NCBI GenBank assembly: GCA_029210465.1
Contig: JARGDL010000018.1
Coordinates: forward strand, 1 to 63,161
From: Stygiobacter electus
GTDB lineage: Bacteria; Bacteroidota; Ignavibacteria; Ignavibacteriales; Melioribacteraceae
Reading direction: 5' to 3'
DNA: 63,161 nucleotides
A program made the position numbers and the translations under genes. The notes under the pieces are model-generated. The model saw only the letters and a program-made list of their open reading frames with translations. It was not told the DNA's origin and made no database searches. Positions 1 to 9,271 of the stretch are shown piece by piece. Positions within the stretch are counted from its first letter, which is position 1. Each line of letters begins with the position of its first letter.

Positions 1-37
1 CGCAGGCAGGGAGGATTTATAATTTTTTGTCTATTCA

Positions 38-502
38 TCATTCGAAAAACTCAAATAAATATTTTTCCGAATACTCTATCTCAAACTTTTTTAGCAATTC
101 TATGTATTCTTCCCTAAAACTTCTTTCCTTATGATGCTTTTCTTGATTAATTATATAGTTATAAATCTTTTCTAATTGTGAACGTCCATAAGAAAATGCA
201 CCGTATCCATCTTGCCAATGAAACTTTTTCTTGAACCAATTTTTTTGATTAATGAATGATGAAGATTCTTTTTTAATGCAAGCAACAAGGTCAGATATCT
301 TGTCATCTGGATTCATTCCCAAAAGAATATGAATGTGATCCGACACGCCATTAATTATAATAGACTTATGTTTTCGATTTGTTATAATTCCACTAATGTA
401 ACTAAACACTTCTGGTCTGATCTCTTTTATTAATAATCTTTCCCGGTATTTGGGTGCAAAAACCAAATGGATATATAACTGTGTAAATCTTCCGGGCTTC
501 AT
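38..502 (-). CDS. REP-associated Y1 (IS200-like) transposase
   Basis: Small single-domain HUH nuclease of 154 residues, the usual size for solitary REP-associated tyrosine transposases. The metal-binding HIH triad is at residues 56-58 and the likely nucleophile is Tyr116 in the stretch YNYIINQ, followed by the conserved EKHH and FREEY segments. Family members nick single-stranded DNA at hairpins and are usually domesticated single copies rather than active insertion sequences. Two short perfect hairpins with a TAC loop lie just upstream of the start (521-535 and 573-591), which fits a REP-processing enzyme beside its own substrates. No terminal inverted repeats or partner TnpB are visible. 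The call is secure at family level; activity cannot be judged from sequence. Confidence 0.9.
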   Translation of the reverse strand: MKPGRFTQLYIHLVFAPKYRERLLIKEIRPEVFSYISGIITNRKHKSIIINGVSDHIHILLGMNPDDKISDLVACIKKESSSFINQKNWFKKKFHWQDGYGAFSYGRSQLEKIYNYIINQEKHHKERSFREEYIELLKKFEIEYSEKYLFEFFE

Positions 503-520
503 ATCGTTCTTCCTTCATTG

Positions 521-535
521 ATCCTCTACGAGGAT
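521..535. repeat. REP-like mini-hairpin, loop TAC
   Basis: Perfect 6-bp stem, ATCCTC / GAGGAT, closed by the three-base loop TAC (GTA on the other strand). It lies 19 bases upstream of the transposase start and shares its loop with the hairpin at 573-591, although the stem sequence differs completely. Confidence 0.7.
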
Positions 536-572
536 TTTTTCTGTTTGCTTTCCTTTTTTCTACAACAATATT

Positions 573-591
573 GGAACATCTACGATGTTCC
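573..591. repeat. REP-like mini-hairpin, loop TAC
   Basis: Perfect 8-bp stem, GGAACATC / GATGTTCC, with the same TAC loop as the hairpin at 521-535. A constant loop with different but fully complementary arms suggests that structure and loop are recognised, as expected for the target of a REP-type Y1 transposase. Confidence 0.75.
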
Positions 592-653
592 TTCTTTGGT
601 TATTTGTTTATACACTCTCAACCTTGCAGATGTTGTATTTTCGTAAAAGGCGA

Positions 654-1829
654 TCAATTCAGCAATTCATAAATACCGGCAACGCCTTGCCCGCCACCAA
701 CGCAGGCAGTTACCATTCCATATTTTTTATTTCTTCTTTTTAACTCATTAAGAATTTGTACTGTAAGTTTTGCACCTGTGCAACCGAGCGGATGTCCAAG
801 TGCAACTGCTCCGCCATTTACATTTATGATTTCTTCATTTAATCCAAGTTGGCGAATAACAGAAAGTGACTGAACAGCAAATGCTTCATTCAATTCAATC
901 AAGTCGATATCATTCAAATTCATTCCAACTTTTTTTAATGCTTTTGGAATTGCAGCAACAGGTCCAACTCCCATTATTCTTGGATCGACACCAGCAACTG
1001 CATAGGATACTAATCTTGCAATTGGTTTAAGATTTAACTCTTTAACCATCTCCTCTGACATCACAAGAACGAACGCCGCACCATCAGATGTTTGTGATGA
1101 GTTGCCGGCTGTTACTGTTCCTTTTTCTGCAAATACTGGTTTTAATTTTGCCAATGCTTCAATAGTTGTATCAGCACGTGGACCTTCATCTGTATCAACA
1201 ATAAATTTTTTACTTTTTCTTTTATTGCCTTCAACATAAACGTGCTCAACTTCTATTGGAACAATTTGATCTTTGAAGTAACCATTTTTAATAGCATTAA
1301 CTGCTTTCATGTGTGAATTGTAAGAAAATAAATCCTGTTCTTCACGTGAGATTTTGAAATCCTTCGCAAGTTCTTCGGCGGTTAATCCCATTCCCAAATA
1401 ATAATTAGGATTAGTTTTTGCGATCATATAATTAGGTGCAAGTTTCCAACCGGTCATTGGAACAAGTGACATTGATTCAACTCCACCGGCAATTATGCAA
1501 TCCATCATACCGGATTGAATGCGTGCAACAGCAGTTGCGATTGTGTCAATTCCCGATCCACAAAATCTGTTTACGGTTGATCCAGGAACTTCAATAGGAA
1601 GTGATAAAAGTGAAATCATTCTTCCTACTTGTAAACCTTGTTCCGCTTCAGGAAATGCATTTCCAACAATTACATCATCAATTCGATGAGGATCGAGCTG
1701 CGGAACAGATTTCATCAAATGTTTAATTACCTCTGCGCCAAGATCATCCGGTCGGGTAAAACGGAATCCACCTTTTTTCGCTTTACCGATTGCGGTTCTA
1801 AATCCGGCAACTATATAAGCTTCTCTCAT
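654..1829 (-). CDS. fadA: Acetyl-CoA C-acyltransferase (thiolase)
   Basis: Thiolase of 391 residues, full family length. It catalyses the last step of beta-oxidation, cleaving 3-ketoacyl-CoA with CoA to give acetyl-CoA and a shortened acyl-CoA. The nucleophile is Cys90 in NRFCGSG. His346 in [10 protein letters not shown] and Cys376 in CVGGGQG complete the catalytic set, and the LNEAFAVQ segment of the oxyanion loop is present. It is the last gene of a three-gene minus-strand operon after the acyl-CoA ligase and the bifunctional FadN-type protein, 36 bases downstream of the latter. The order matches the fadN-fadA arrangement of Gram-positive bacteria, so a catabolic thiolase is more likely than a biosynthetic one. 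Confidence 0.94.
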   Translation of the reverse strand: MREAYIVAGFRTAIGKAKKGGFRFTRPDDLGAEVIKHLMKSVPQLDPHRIDDVIVGNAFPEAEQGLQVGRMISLLSLPIEVPGSTVNRFCGSGIDTIATAVARIQSGMMDCIIAGGVESMSLVPMTGWKLAPNYMIAKTNPNYYLGMGLTAEELAKDFKISREEQDLFSYNSHMKAVNAIKNGYFKDQIVPIEVEHVYVEGNKRKSKKFIVDTDEGPRADTTIEALAKLKPVFAEKGTVTAGNSSQTSDGAAFVLVMSEEMVKELNLKPIARLVSYAVAGVDPRIMGVGPVAAIPKALKKVGMNLNDIDLIELNEAFAVQSLSVIRQLGLNEEIINVNGGAVALGHPLGCTGAKLTVQILNELKRRNKKYGMVTACVGGGQGVAGIYELLN

Positions 1830-1865
1830 AATTCTTCTTCTTATTTATTTTAAAATTCTTGTTAA

Positions 1866-4271
1866 TTAATTTCTTAATGGTTTTCCGGTTGTAAGAATAC
1901 TTTGAATTCTTTCAAGAGTTTTCTTTTCACCGATCAAACTTAAAAATGCTTCTCTCTCCAAATCGAGTAAATATTGTTCTGATACGAGTGAGCCTTCCGA
2001 AAGATCACCACCGCACATAATGTATGCAAGCTTCTCAGCAATTTTTTTGTCGTGATCAGAAATGTAGTTACCTAATCTAAATGAATGAATGCCTAATAAT
2101 AAAGGTGCAAGTGCAGTACGACCGAGTACTTTTATATCTGTTCTTGGAATTGGTTTTGTGTAACCGCGATCTGCCAAAAGTATTGCTTCTTTTTTTGCAT
2201 CGGCAATTACACGGTTTGGATTAACAGAATATGAATCCTGACCTTTTCTGAAAATTCCCATATCAAATGCCTCAACCGCTGAAGTTGAAACTTTTGCTGT
2301 TGCAATATTCATAAATCTTTTTTGAAGTTCGGGAAGTTCAATTCCTCCTTCAATATATGCATCAGAAGCGCGGAGAGTCATTTCTTTTGTGCCGCCGCCG
2401 GCTGGAATAATTCCAACGCCAACTTCAACTAATCCAATATAAGTTTCTGCAGAAGCATTTACTTTATCAGCGTGCAAACAAACTTCGCAGCCGCCGCCAA
2501 GCACTAATGAATGAGGTGCAACAACAACTGGAATGTTTGAGTATCGAATATGCATTGTTGCGTTTTGAAATTGCCGAACAGCTAAATCAATTTCATCGTA
2601 CTCTTGTTCAGTTGCAAGCATAAATATCATTGCTAAATTTGCACCGGCTGAAAAATGTTGTCCGTTATTTCCGATTACTAATGCTTTAAAATCTTTTTCA
2701 GCAATCTCAATTGATTTATTTATTGCTTCCAAAATTTCTGAACCAATCGAATTCATCTTAGTTTGAAATTCAAGATTTACAATTCCATCACCAATATCGT
2801 GAAGAGTTGCACCGGCATTTTTCCAAACAGGTTCATTAGCACGATAGTTATCAAGAATAATAAAATCACCTTTGCCGGGAATTTCTTTGTAAGAATTTGA
2901 AGCGATGTCATAAAACTTTTTCTTTCCGTTTTCAGATTTATAGAATGAAGTAAATCCGTCTTCCAGCATTTTCAAAACCCAATCAGCGGGCTTCATATTT
3001 GCTTCAATCATTTTCTCAACAGTCTTCTTTACACCAAGTGCATCCCAAGTTTCGAATGGTCCTAATTCCCATCCAAATCCAGCGCGCATTGCATCATCAA
3101 GTTTATAAAGCTCATCAGATATTTCCGGAATTCTGTTAGATGAATATTGAAAGATGTGGAAATTTAATGCTCGTAAAAACTCTGCTGCTTTATCTTTGCC
3201 GCTAACTAAAACTTTCATTCTTTCTTTTAAATTATCAATTGGTTTTGCAGCAGTAACAGAAGCCATATTTGATTTGGGACTTGGTTTATATTCAAAAGTT
3301 TCTGTATCAAGCTCAAGTATTACTTTCTCGCCATTTTCACTTTTTGATTTCTTATAAAATCCTTGACCCGTTTTATCACCAAGCCAATTGTTTTCTACAA
3401 GTTTGTTCACATAATCCGGAATTGCAAAAAGATCTCTTGCTTCATCATTCGGGCAATCGTGATAAACATTGTTTGCAACTTTCACCAGCGTATCAATTCC
3501 TACAACATCTGCAGTTCTGAATGTTGCAGATTTTGGTTTGCCGGTTAAAGGTCCGGTTAATGTATCAATTTCTTTTACACTCAAGCCCAACTCTTTTTTC
3601 AATTTGAAGACAGCCATAATGCTGAATACACCAATTCGATTCGCGATAAATGCCGGTGTGTCTTTGCAAAGCACTGTTGTTTTGCCAAGATATAAATCAC
3701 CGTACCACATCAAGAAATCAATAACTTCCTGACTTGTCTTTGGGGTGGGAATAATTTCCAATAATTGTAAATAACGAGGAGGATTAAAGAAGTGAGCACC
3801 GCAAAAATGTTTTTGAAAATCTTCACTTCGTCCTTCATTCATCAAATGAATTGGGATGCCGGAAGTGTTTGTTGTAATCAAAGTTCCGGGTTTGCGAAAC
3901 TTTTCAACATTATCAAAAACTTTCTTTTTGATATCGAGATTTTCAACAACAGCTTCAATAATCCAGTCAACATTTGACAGCCAATTCATATTGTCTTCAA
4001 AGTTTCCGGTTGTAATTCTTGAAGCAAAATCATTACGATAAATTGGTGATGGTTTTGCTTTAAGAACATTTTGCAGATTGTCATTTGCAATTCTGTTTCT
4101 TACAACAGCATCTTGCAAAGTAAGACCTTTTTTCTTTTCGGAATCATTCAATTCCTTTGGTACAATATCCAGCAGATAAACTTTGCAGCCAATGTTTGCA
4201 AAGTGGCACGCAATACGCGAGCCCATCACGCCAGAACCAAGTACCGCAACTTCATTAATTTTTCTTTTCAT
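1866..4271 (-). CDS. fadN: 3-hydroxyacyl-CoA dehydrogenase / enoyl-CoA hydratase (FadN type)
   Basis: Bifunctional beta-oxidation enzyme of 801 residues. The N-terminal Rossmann fold carries LGSGVMGSRIACHF (about residues 11-24) and the GAHFFNPPRY segment of the dehydrogenase active site; a 3HCDH C-terminal domain follows. The crotonase domain occupies roughly residues 480-690 and keeps both glutamates of the hydratase site, in GGGCE and in GLVEVGVGIIPAGGGT. Dehydrogenase before hydratase is the FadN order; E. coli FadB has the reverse order, so the fadN name is preferred. It lies 12 bases downstream of the acyl-CoA ligase and 36 bases upstream of the thiolase, so the three genes should be co-transcribed. 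Confidence 0.92.
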   Translation of the reverse strand: MKRKINEVAVLGSGVMGSRIACHFANIGCKVYLLDIVPKELNDSEKKKGLTLQDAVVRNRIANDNLQNVLKAKPSPIYRNDFASRITTGNFEDNMNWLSNVDWIIEAVVENLDIKKKVFDNVEKFRKPGTLITTNTSGIPIHLMNEGRSEDFQKHFCGAHFFNPPRYLQLLEIIPTPKTSQEVIDFLMWYGDLYLGKTTVLCKDTPAFIANRIGVFSIMAVFKLKKELGLSVKEIDTLTGPLTGKPKSATFRTADVVGIDTLVKVANNVYHDCPNDEARDLFAIPDYVNKLVENNWLGDKTGQGFYKKSKSENGEKVILELDTETFEYKPSPKSNMASVTAAKPIDNLKERMKVLVSGKDKAAEFLRALNFHIFQYSSNRIPEISDELYKLDDAMRAGFGWELGPFETWDALGVKKTVEKMIEANMKPADWVLKMLEDGFTSFYKSENGKKKFYDIASNSYKEIPGKGDFIILDNYRANEPVWKNAGATLHDIGDGIVNLEFQTKMNSIGSEILEAINKSIEIAEKDFKALVIGNNGQHFSAGANLAMIFMLATEQEYDEIDLAVRQFQNATMHIRYSNIPVVVAPHSLVLGGGCEVCLHADKVNASAETYIGLVEVGVGIIPAGGGTKEMTLRASDAYIEGGIELPELQKRFMNIATAKVSTSAVEAFDMGIFRKGQDSYSVNPNRVIADAKKEAILLADRGYTKPIPRTDIKVLGRTALAPLLLGIHSFRLGNYISDHDKKIAEKLAYIMCGGDLSEGSLVSEQYLLDLEREAFLSLIGEKKTLERIQSILTTGKPLRN

Positions 4272-4283
4272 ATTTTTCTTCTT

Positions 4284-6071
4284 TTAGTTTGTATGATTTG
4301 TAGTTGATTGTTCTGAATATATTTTTTCAATTAAGTGTTTATAATTCTTCATTATTTCTCTTCTCTTTAATTTTAATGTTGGAGTTAATTCTCCGCTATC
4401 AACCGTCCAATCCTTATCTACCAATTCAAATTTTTTAATTTGTTCAATGTGACTAAACCGCTTGTTATAATGTTGAATTTCTTTCCAGATTCTTTCCTTA
4501 ACTGCATCACTGCAAGTCATTCCTTTATCAAGATAATCTTTTACACTTTTCTTTTCGCACCATTTTTTTATGAAATCAAATTCAGGTACAACAAGCGCAG
4601 CACAGAATTTTTCATTTTCACCAATCACCATAATATTTCTGATGAACAATGATTCTTTCATTTTATTTTCAATTGGCAGAGGAGCAACAAATTTTCCACC
4701 GGATAACTTGAAAACTTCTTTTAATCTGTCTGTAATTTTCAGATACTTATTATCAATCATAACTCCAATATCACCGGTGTGAAACCAACCATCTTCATCA
4801 ATTGCTTTTTTAGTATCTTCTGGTTTGTTGTAATAGCCAAGCATCACGTTTGGACCTTTGGTTAAAATTTCGCCGGTTTCAGGATCAAGTTTTATTTCAA
4901 CGTCCGGAATTGGATAACCGACTGTTCCTATATAAAAATCTTCAAAGCGATTACAAGTAATTACCGGTGAAGTTTCTGTTAGTCCGTAACCTTCAACAAT
5001 ATTTACACCAGCAGCAGTAAAAATTCTTCCAAGTCTTGGTTGAAGTGCTGCAGCACCGCTTATAATTCCTTTTACTTCACCTCCAAGAGCTTCAATCCAC
5101 TTATGAAAAACAAGCTTGCGTGCAAACCAAAGTCTTAAATTATAAAACCAATTTGTTTTCCCTTGTGGATGATAATGATTTGCAAGATTAACAGCCCAAC
5201 CAAAGATTGCTTGCTTTGGTTGTTTTAAATTTCTACCAACCTCCATTATTCTATCATAAATTTTTTCAAGCAATCTTGGCACGGTTGTAAAATAATTTGG
5301 TTTAACTTCTTTAAGATTATCACCAACTTTATCAATGCTTTCAGCGTAGTAAATTGCTGCACCAATACTCATATAATAATAAACTGCAGTTCTTTCAAAA
5401 ATGTGACAGATAGGAAGGAAACTTAAAACTCTATCATTATTGCCAATCGGCATTATTTGTTTAATTGATTTTACATTGCTTAAAATATTTTTGTGTGAAA
5501 GCATCACACCCTTCTGAACACCGGTTGTTCCTGAAGTATAAATTATAGTAGCTACATCATCCTGCTTTACAGTTTCTTTAATTTGATTAAGCCGTTCTCG
5601 TAATGATTCATCAGCAAGTTCAAGAATTTCTTTCCAATGTTTTTTACCTTCTAGTTTATCCAATGTATAAATATCTATTAAAGATTTTACTTTGTGTTTG
5701 ATTGAAAATATTTTTTGATATAAATCTTCATTGGCAACGAAAGCATATTTAACTTCTGCATCATTAAAAATATATTCATACTCCTGAACGCTTATGTTTG
5801 GATAGACCGGAACATCCACACAACCGACCTGTAATATTCCAAGATCAACAAAATTCCATTCAGTTCTGTTTGGAGAGATTATGGCGAGTTTTTCACCTGG
5901 TTTAACACCAAGTTTTAAGAGCCCGAGAGAAAATTTATCAACAACAGATTGAACTTCTTCTGTGCTAAAAGTTATCCACTTGCCATCTTTTTTATCCGAG
6001 ATAGAATCTTTTCTTGGAAAATTTTCCTTTTGGTAAGTAATTAAATCAAAGAGTCTCGTTGGCTCGACCAT
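4284..6071 (-). CDS. Long-chain-fatty-acid--CoA ligase (AMP-forming)
   Basis: ANL-superfamily acyl-CoA synthetase that activates fatty acids to acyl-CoA through an acyl-adenylate. The P-loop-like A3 motif is YTSGTTGVQKGVMLSH, GYGLTETSP is the A5 region, and WFHTGDIG followed by ITDRLKE are the A7-A8 motifs. An upstream extension in frame to 6119 exists, but the ATG at 6071 has GAGG five bases ahead and begins the normal MVEPTRLFDL start, so that start is used (595 residues). It is the first gene of the beta-oxidation operon and faces the divergent regulator at 6217. The likely role is activation of exogenous or recycled fatty acids. Chain-length specificity cannot be read from sequence. Confidence 0.92.
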   Translation of the reverse strand: MVEPTRLFDLITYQKENFPRKDSISDKKDGKWITFSTEEVQSVVDKFSLGLLKLGVKPGEKLAIISPNRTEWNFVDLGILQVGCVDVPVYPNISVQEYEYIFNDAEVKYAFVANEDLYQKIFSIKHKVKSLIDIYTLDKLEGKKHWKEILELADESLRERLNQIKETVKQDDVATIIYTSGTTGVQKGVMLSHKNILSNVKSIKQIMPIGNNDRVLSFLPICHIFERTAVYYYMSIGAAIYYAESIDKVGDNLKEVKPNYFTTVPRLLEKIYDRIMEVGRNLKQPKQAIFGWAVNLANHYHPQGKTNWFYNLRLWFARKLVFHKWIEALGGEVKGIISGAAALQPRLGRIFTAAGVNIVEGYGLTETSPVITCNRFEDFYIGTVGYPIPDVEIKLDPETGEILTKGPNVMLGYYNKPEDTKKAIDEDGWFHTGDIGVMIDNKYLKITDRLKEVFKLSGGKFVAPLPIENKMKESLFIRNIMVIGENEKFCAALVVPEFDFIKKWCEKKSVKDYLDKGMTCSDAVKERIWKEIQHYNKRFSHIEQIKKFELVDKDWTVDSGELTPTLKLKRREIMKNYKHLIEKIYSEQSTTNHTN

Positions 6072-6133
6072 ATTTACCTCATTGGATTTTAATGATATTT
6101 TTTTTATTTCAATATACATTTGCGGAATTTAAA

Positions 6134-6198
6134 TTGCAAGCGAATTTTCGCTAAAAATGAAATTTTGCAGAAATTAATTATTTTTTTTTAATTTTGCA
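6134..6198. promoter_or_regulatory. Candidate operator region between fad operon and its regulator
   Basis: The gap between the divergent genes holds a dyad, AGCGAA-TT-TTCGCT (6139-6152), and three TTGCA motifs at 6134, 6165 and 6194, spaced 31 and 29 bases apart, close to three helical turns. Actinobacterial RamB-type regulators of the same domain family recognise a TTTGCAAA-like core, so these are plausible operator half sites. This is inference from pattern and position; no promoter was assigned. Confidence 0.35.
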
Positions 6199-6216
6199 TA
6201 AAAACTTTGGAATAAG

Positions 6217-7704
6217 TTGAAAAATCAAAAAGATTATATACGGTTAATATTAGGCCTGAAGATTAAGCAGTTAAGATTAGAGAAAAATCTGTCTCTTAAT
6301 GATCTGGCTGAGAAAAGTTCTTTATCTGTTTCCTACTTAAATGAAATTGAAAAAGGGAAAAAATATCCTAAGGCAGAAAAAATTGCCCAACTTGCTGAAG
6401 CACTTGGAGTTAGTTATGATAATCTCGTTTCACTAAAACTTTCGAAAAATTTAACGCCAATTCAAGAATTAATTGATTCTAATATTCTTGAAATGCTTCC
6501 ACTGGATCATTATGGAATTGATTTAAATAAATTTGTTTCTTTAATGAGTGATGCTTCTTATCAGTTGAGTGCACTTGTCGCAACTGTTATTGATATGGCA
6601 AAAAGTACAGAGCTAAGTCAAAATAATTTTAGCAGAACTGCTTTAAGAATTTATAAAGAAATACATGAAAATTATTTTGAAGATATTGAAACTGCAACTT
6701 TAAATTTTATTAATGAATTCAATTTGAATATCAATCCTCCAATTAATGTTGAAGTACTTTCAAATATTCTAAGAGAAAAATATTTTTATATTATTGATGA
6801 ACAGCGATTAAATGATTTTGAAGAACTAAAAGATTTAAGAGCAGTACTAAAACCATCAAAGCAACCTAAACTATTTTTAAATCCCAATCTTGCTTCTTCA
6901 CAAAAATTATTTATACTTGGTAAAGAATTAGCATACAACTACATGAATATTTCTAAAAGGAGTTTTATTCATTCGAGTCTAAAACTAAATACTTTCGATC
7001 ATCTGCTTAACAATTATAATTCTGCATATTTTTCTACAGCACTCATAATAAACAAAAATTTTTTTATTGATGATATAAATAAATTTTTCTCTCAAGAACA
7101 TTGTGATACTAATTTTTTAATTCATCTAATTAATAAATATGATGTTACTCCAGAAATGCTATTTCAAAGATTAGCTAACTTAGCGGGAACAGTATGGGGA
7201 TTGAAAAAACATTTTTTCTTACGCTTCAATACATTTGCTGGTACTGATAAATTTGACCTGACTAAAGAAGTCAGAATGAATATAAAACAAAATCTCGGTG
7301 GTTATCAAAGCAATGAACATTATTGTCGCCGATGGTTATCTATCGAGTTATTACAAAAACTAAAAGAGGAATTAAATGGAATTAATAGTAATGGAAAAAT
7401 GATCGCTGGTGTTTTACATTCAAAATTTCATGAAACTGATGATGAATATTTAACATTTTCAATTGCTCAACAAAACATATTAAATCAAAATACATTTACA
7501 AGTGTTACTCTTGGATTTTATATTGATGAACATCTTCAAAGAGTAATTAAATTTTGGAATGATAAAAATATACCATTTAGAATTGTAAATGATACTTGTG
7601 AAATGTGTAACATTTCAAATTGCAGTCAAAGAATAGCTGAACCTACAACTTTATGGCAAATACAAAGATCTATCAACATCGAAGAAGCTATTAAAAAGCT
7701 TTGA
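6217..7704 (+). CDS. XRE-family regulator with ScfR/RamB-type C-terminal domain
   Basis: Transcriptional regulator of 495 residues. Residues about 10-66 form a Cro/cI helix-turn-helix (LSLNDLAEKSSLSVSYLNEIEKGKKY). A long middle region follows, then a C-terminal Cys cluster CEMCNISNCSQR typical of the short-chain fatty acyl-CoA regulator family. The start is TTG: an in-frame TAA lies 18 bases upstream, no ATG precedes the helix-turn-helix, and GGA sits six bases ahead. It is transcribed divergently from the acyl-CoA ligase/FadN/thiolase operon across 145 bases, so it most likely senses an acyl-CoA and controls beta-oxidation. That role is inferred from family and position. Confidence 0.82.
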   Translation: MKNQKDYIRLILGLKIKQLRLEKNLSLNDLAEKSSLSVSYLNEIEKGKKYPKAEKIAQLAEALGVSYDNLVSLKLSKNLTPIQELIDSNILEMLPLDHYGIDLNKFVSLMSDASYQLSALVATVIDMAKSTELSQNNFSRTALRIYKEIHENYFEDIETATLNFINEFNLNINPPINVEVLSNILREKYFYIIDEQRLNDFEELKDLRAVLKPSKQPKLFLNPNLASSQKLFILGKELAYNYMNISKRSFIHSSLKLNTFDHLLNNYNSAYFSTALIINKNFFIDDINKFFSQEHCDTNFLIHLINKYDVTPEMLFQRLANLAGTVWGLKKHFFLRFNTFAGTDKFDLTKEVRMNIKQNLGGYQSNEHYCRRWLSIELLQKLKEELNGINSNGKMIAGVLHSKFHETDDEYLTFSIAQQNILNQNTFTSVTLGFYIDEHLQRVIKFWNDKNIPFRIVNDTCEMCNISNCSQRIAEPTTLWQIQRSINIEEAIKKL

Positions 7705-7721
7705 ATTAATTTATCAAATTA

Positions 7722-8153
7722 TTATTGTTCTAGCCCTTCAAACTTTTTTATTATTTGTTTTACTTCTTCGGGTATTAATTTGGTTGTTTTATTTTTATAA
7801 TCGTAAAAGACCAGTTTAGTTATTGATTCAGCTGAGTTAATAATTTTATTACCTTTTTTTACTGCAATTAAATGTTCAACATCTGCACTTTTATTACCAA
7901 GTTTAGAAACACGAGTGTATACTTCTACATCATCACCCAATTCAATTGGATAAAGATAACTAATTTCGATTTTACCAACTACTGCCTGAAAATTTAAATC
8001 ACTTCTACAGCGGTCAAAAATTTTATTGAAATATTCTATTCTTGCTTCTTCGAGATAAGTTAAATAAGTAGCATTATTGACATGCCGCATTGCATCCAAA
8101 TCAGAAAATCTTACTTTAATATTTATTTTGTGCTTAAATTGTTCTTTATTCAT
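7722..8153 (-). CDS. Acyl-CoA thioesterase, YbgC/4HBT hot-dog family
   Basis: Single hot-dog domain of 143 residues. The N-terminal RFSDLDAMRHVNNATYLTYLEEAR is the diagnostic 4HBT segment, with the catalytic Asp in the SDLDAMRHVNN loop. Family members hydrolyse acyl-CoA or acyl-ACP thioesters in the cytoplasm. It lies 12 bases downstream of the threonine aldolase gene and converges on the fatty-acid regulator gene, 17 bases away, with no clear terminator hairpin between them. Proximity to fatty-acid genes fits an acyl-CoA substrate, but the specific substrate is unknown. Confidence 0.87.
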   Translation of the reverse strand: MNKEQFKHKINIKVRFSDLDAMRHVNNATYLTYLEEARIEYFNKIFDRCRSDLNFQAVVGKIEISYLYPIELGDDVEVYTRVSKLGNKSADVEHLIAVKKGNKIINSAESITKLVFYDYKNKTTKLIPEEVKQIIKKFEGLEQ

Positions 8154-8165
8154 ATTTGCCTCTTT

Positions 8166-9191
8166 TTAGGAAAATATTGTTTCAATAATTTTTATTGCTT
8201 CATTTATTTGTTCAAAAGTTACATCTATGTGAGTTACAGCTCTAATTACACCAACTTTTCCAGTACCTAAAAGCAATCCTTTGTTTTTACATTTTGATAA
8301 GAATTCATCGACAGAAATATTTTTTGGAGAGAACATTACAATATTTGTTTCGACTAAATTTTTATTGATACATAAATCAGAAATTTTAGAAATACCCTCG
8401 GCAAATAATTTAGCTTTTTCATGATCTTCCTTTAATCTATTAATATTATTTTTCAAAGCATATAAACCTGCGGCAGAAAGAATTCCAACTTGACGCATTC
8501 CGCCGCCCCATGCTTTACGAACACGAAATGCTTTTTCAATTAATTCTTTAGAACCTGCAATGATAGAACCAATCGGAGCTCCTAAACCTTTTGAAAGACA
8601 GCATGAAACTGTGTTAAAATATTTAGCATAATCTGAAACTGAAATTTTTGTTTCAACAGATGCATTCCAAATTCTTGCTCCATCAAGATGCAAAAATAAA
8701 TTATATTTTTTTGCAAGCTTTGAAATTGAAATAATATTTTCAATTGGATTAATTGTTCCGCCGGCACGATTATGTGTGTTTTCAATTTCAATAACTTTTG
8801 TACGTGCCATATAGTATGCGCTTGTTGGTCTTATTAAAGGTTCAATTTGTTCACTTGAGAAAATTCCCCTTTCATTACCTTCTACTAAACTTAATTGAAG
8901 ACCACTCAATGCAGCAGGAGAACCAGATTCATATTGAAAAATATGAGCATCTTTTTCACATATAACTTCATCGCCATGTTCAGTTAAAACATTTAAACAA
9001 ATTTGATTTCCCATAACACCACTTGGGACAAACAACGCTGCTTCCTTTCCCAAAAGTTCAGCGGCATATTTTTCTAGTTCATTAGCTGTTGGATCTTCTT
9101 TATAAACATCATCACCAACTTCAGCATTATACATTGCTTTTCTCATTTCGAGTGATGGTTTTGTAACGGTATCGCTTCTTAAATCAATCAT
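8166..9191 (-). CDS. ltaE: Low-specificity L-threonine aldolase
   Basis: PLP enzyme of fold type I, 341 residues, cleaving threonine or allo-threonine to glycine and acetaldehyde. The N-terminal MIDLRSDTVTKPS is the family signature. HLDGARIWNA carries the Asp that contacts the PLP ring, and the Schiff-base lysine is in CLSKGLGAPIGS. Length is normal. It follows lnt by 80 bases that hold a heptamer repeat, so its transcription may be partly separate from the lnt group, and it is followed closely by the thioesterase. Confidence 0.92.
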   Translation of the reverse strand: MIDLRSDTVTKPSLEMRKAMYNAEVGDDVYKEDPTANELEKYAAELLGKEAALFVPSGVMGNQICLNVLTEHGDEVICEKDAHIFQYESGSPAALSGLQLSLVEGNERGIFSSEQIEPLIRPTSAYYMARTKVIEIENTHNRAGGTINPIENIISISKLAKKYNLFLHLDGARIWNASVETKISVSDYAKYFNTVSCCLSKGLGAPIGSIIAGSKELIEKAFRVRKAWGGGMRQVGILSAAGLYALKNNINRLKEDHEKAKLFAEGISKISDLCINKNLVETNIVMFSPKNISVDEFLSKCKNKGLLLGTGKVGVIRAVTHIDVTFEQINEAIKIIETIFS

Positions 9192-9213
9192 GATAAACTC
9201 AAATATAATTGTT

Positions 9214-9241
9214 AATTGATAATTGCTAATTGCTAATTGCT
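9214..9241. repeat. Heptamer tandem repeat (AATTGCT)n
   Basis: One degenerate unit (AATTGAT) followed by three exact AATTGCT units, in the lnt-ltaE gap. Read on the minus strand the unit is AATTAGC in rotated phase, the same unit as in the 11-unit array at 35910-35986. Confidence 0.8.
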
Positions 9242-9271
9242 AAAAATTGTTATTCTCAATATTTATCTATG

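Noticed and set aside
1..710. CGCAGGCAG occurs at 1-9 and again at 701-709, as if a duplication flanked the transposase region
   Set aside because: The second copy is inside a conserved thiolase segment, the match is only nine bases, and the window begins at the first copy, so no duplication can be shown.
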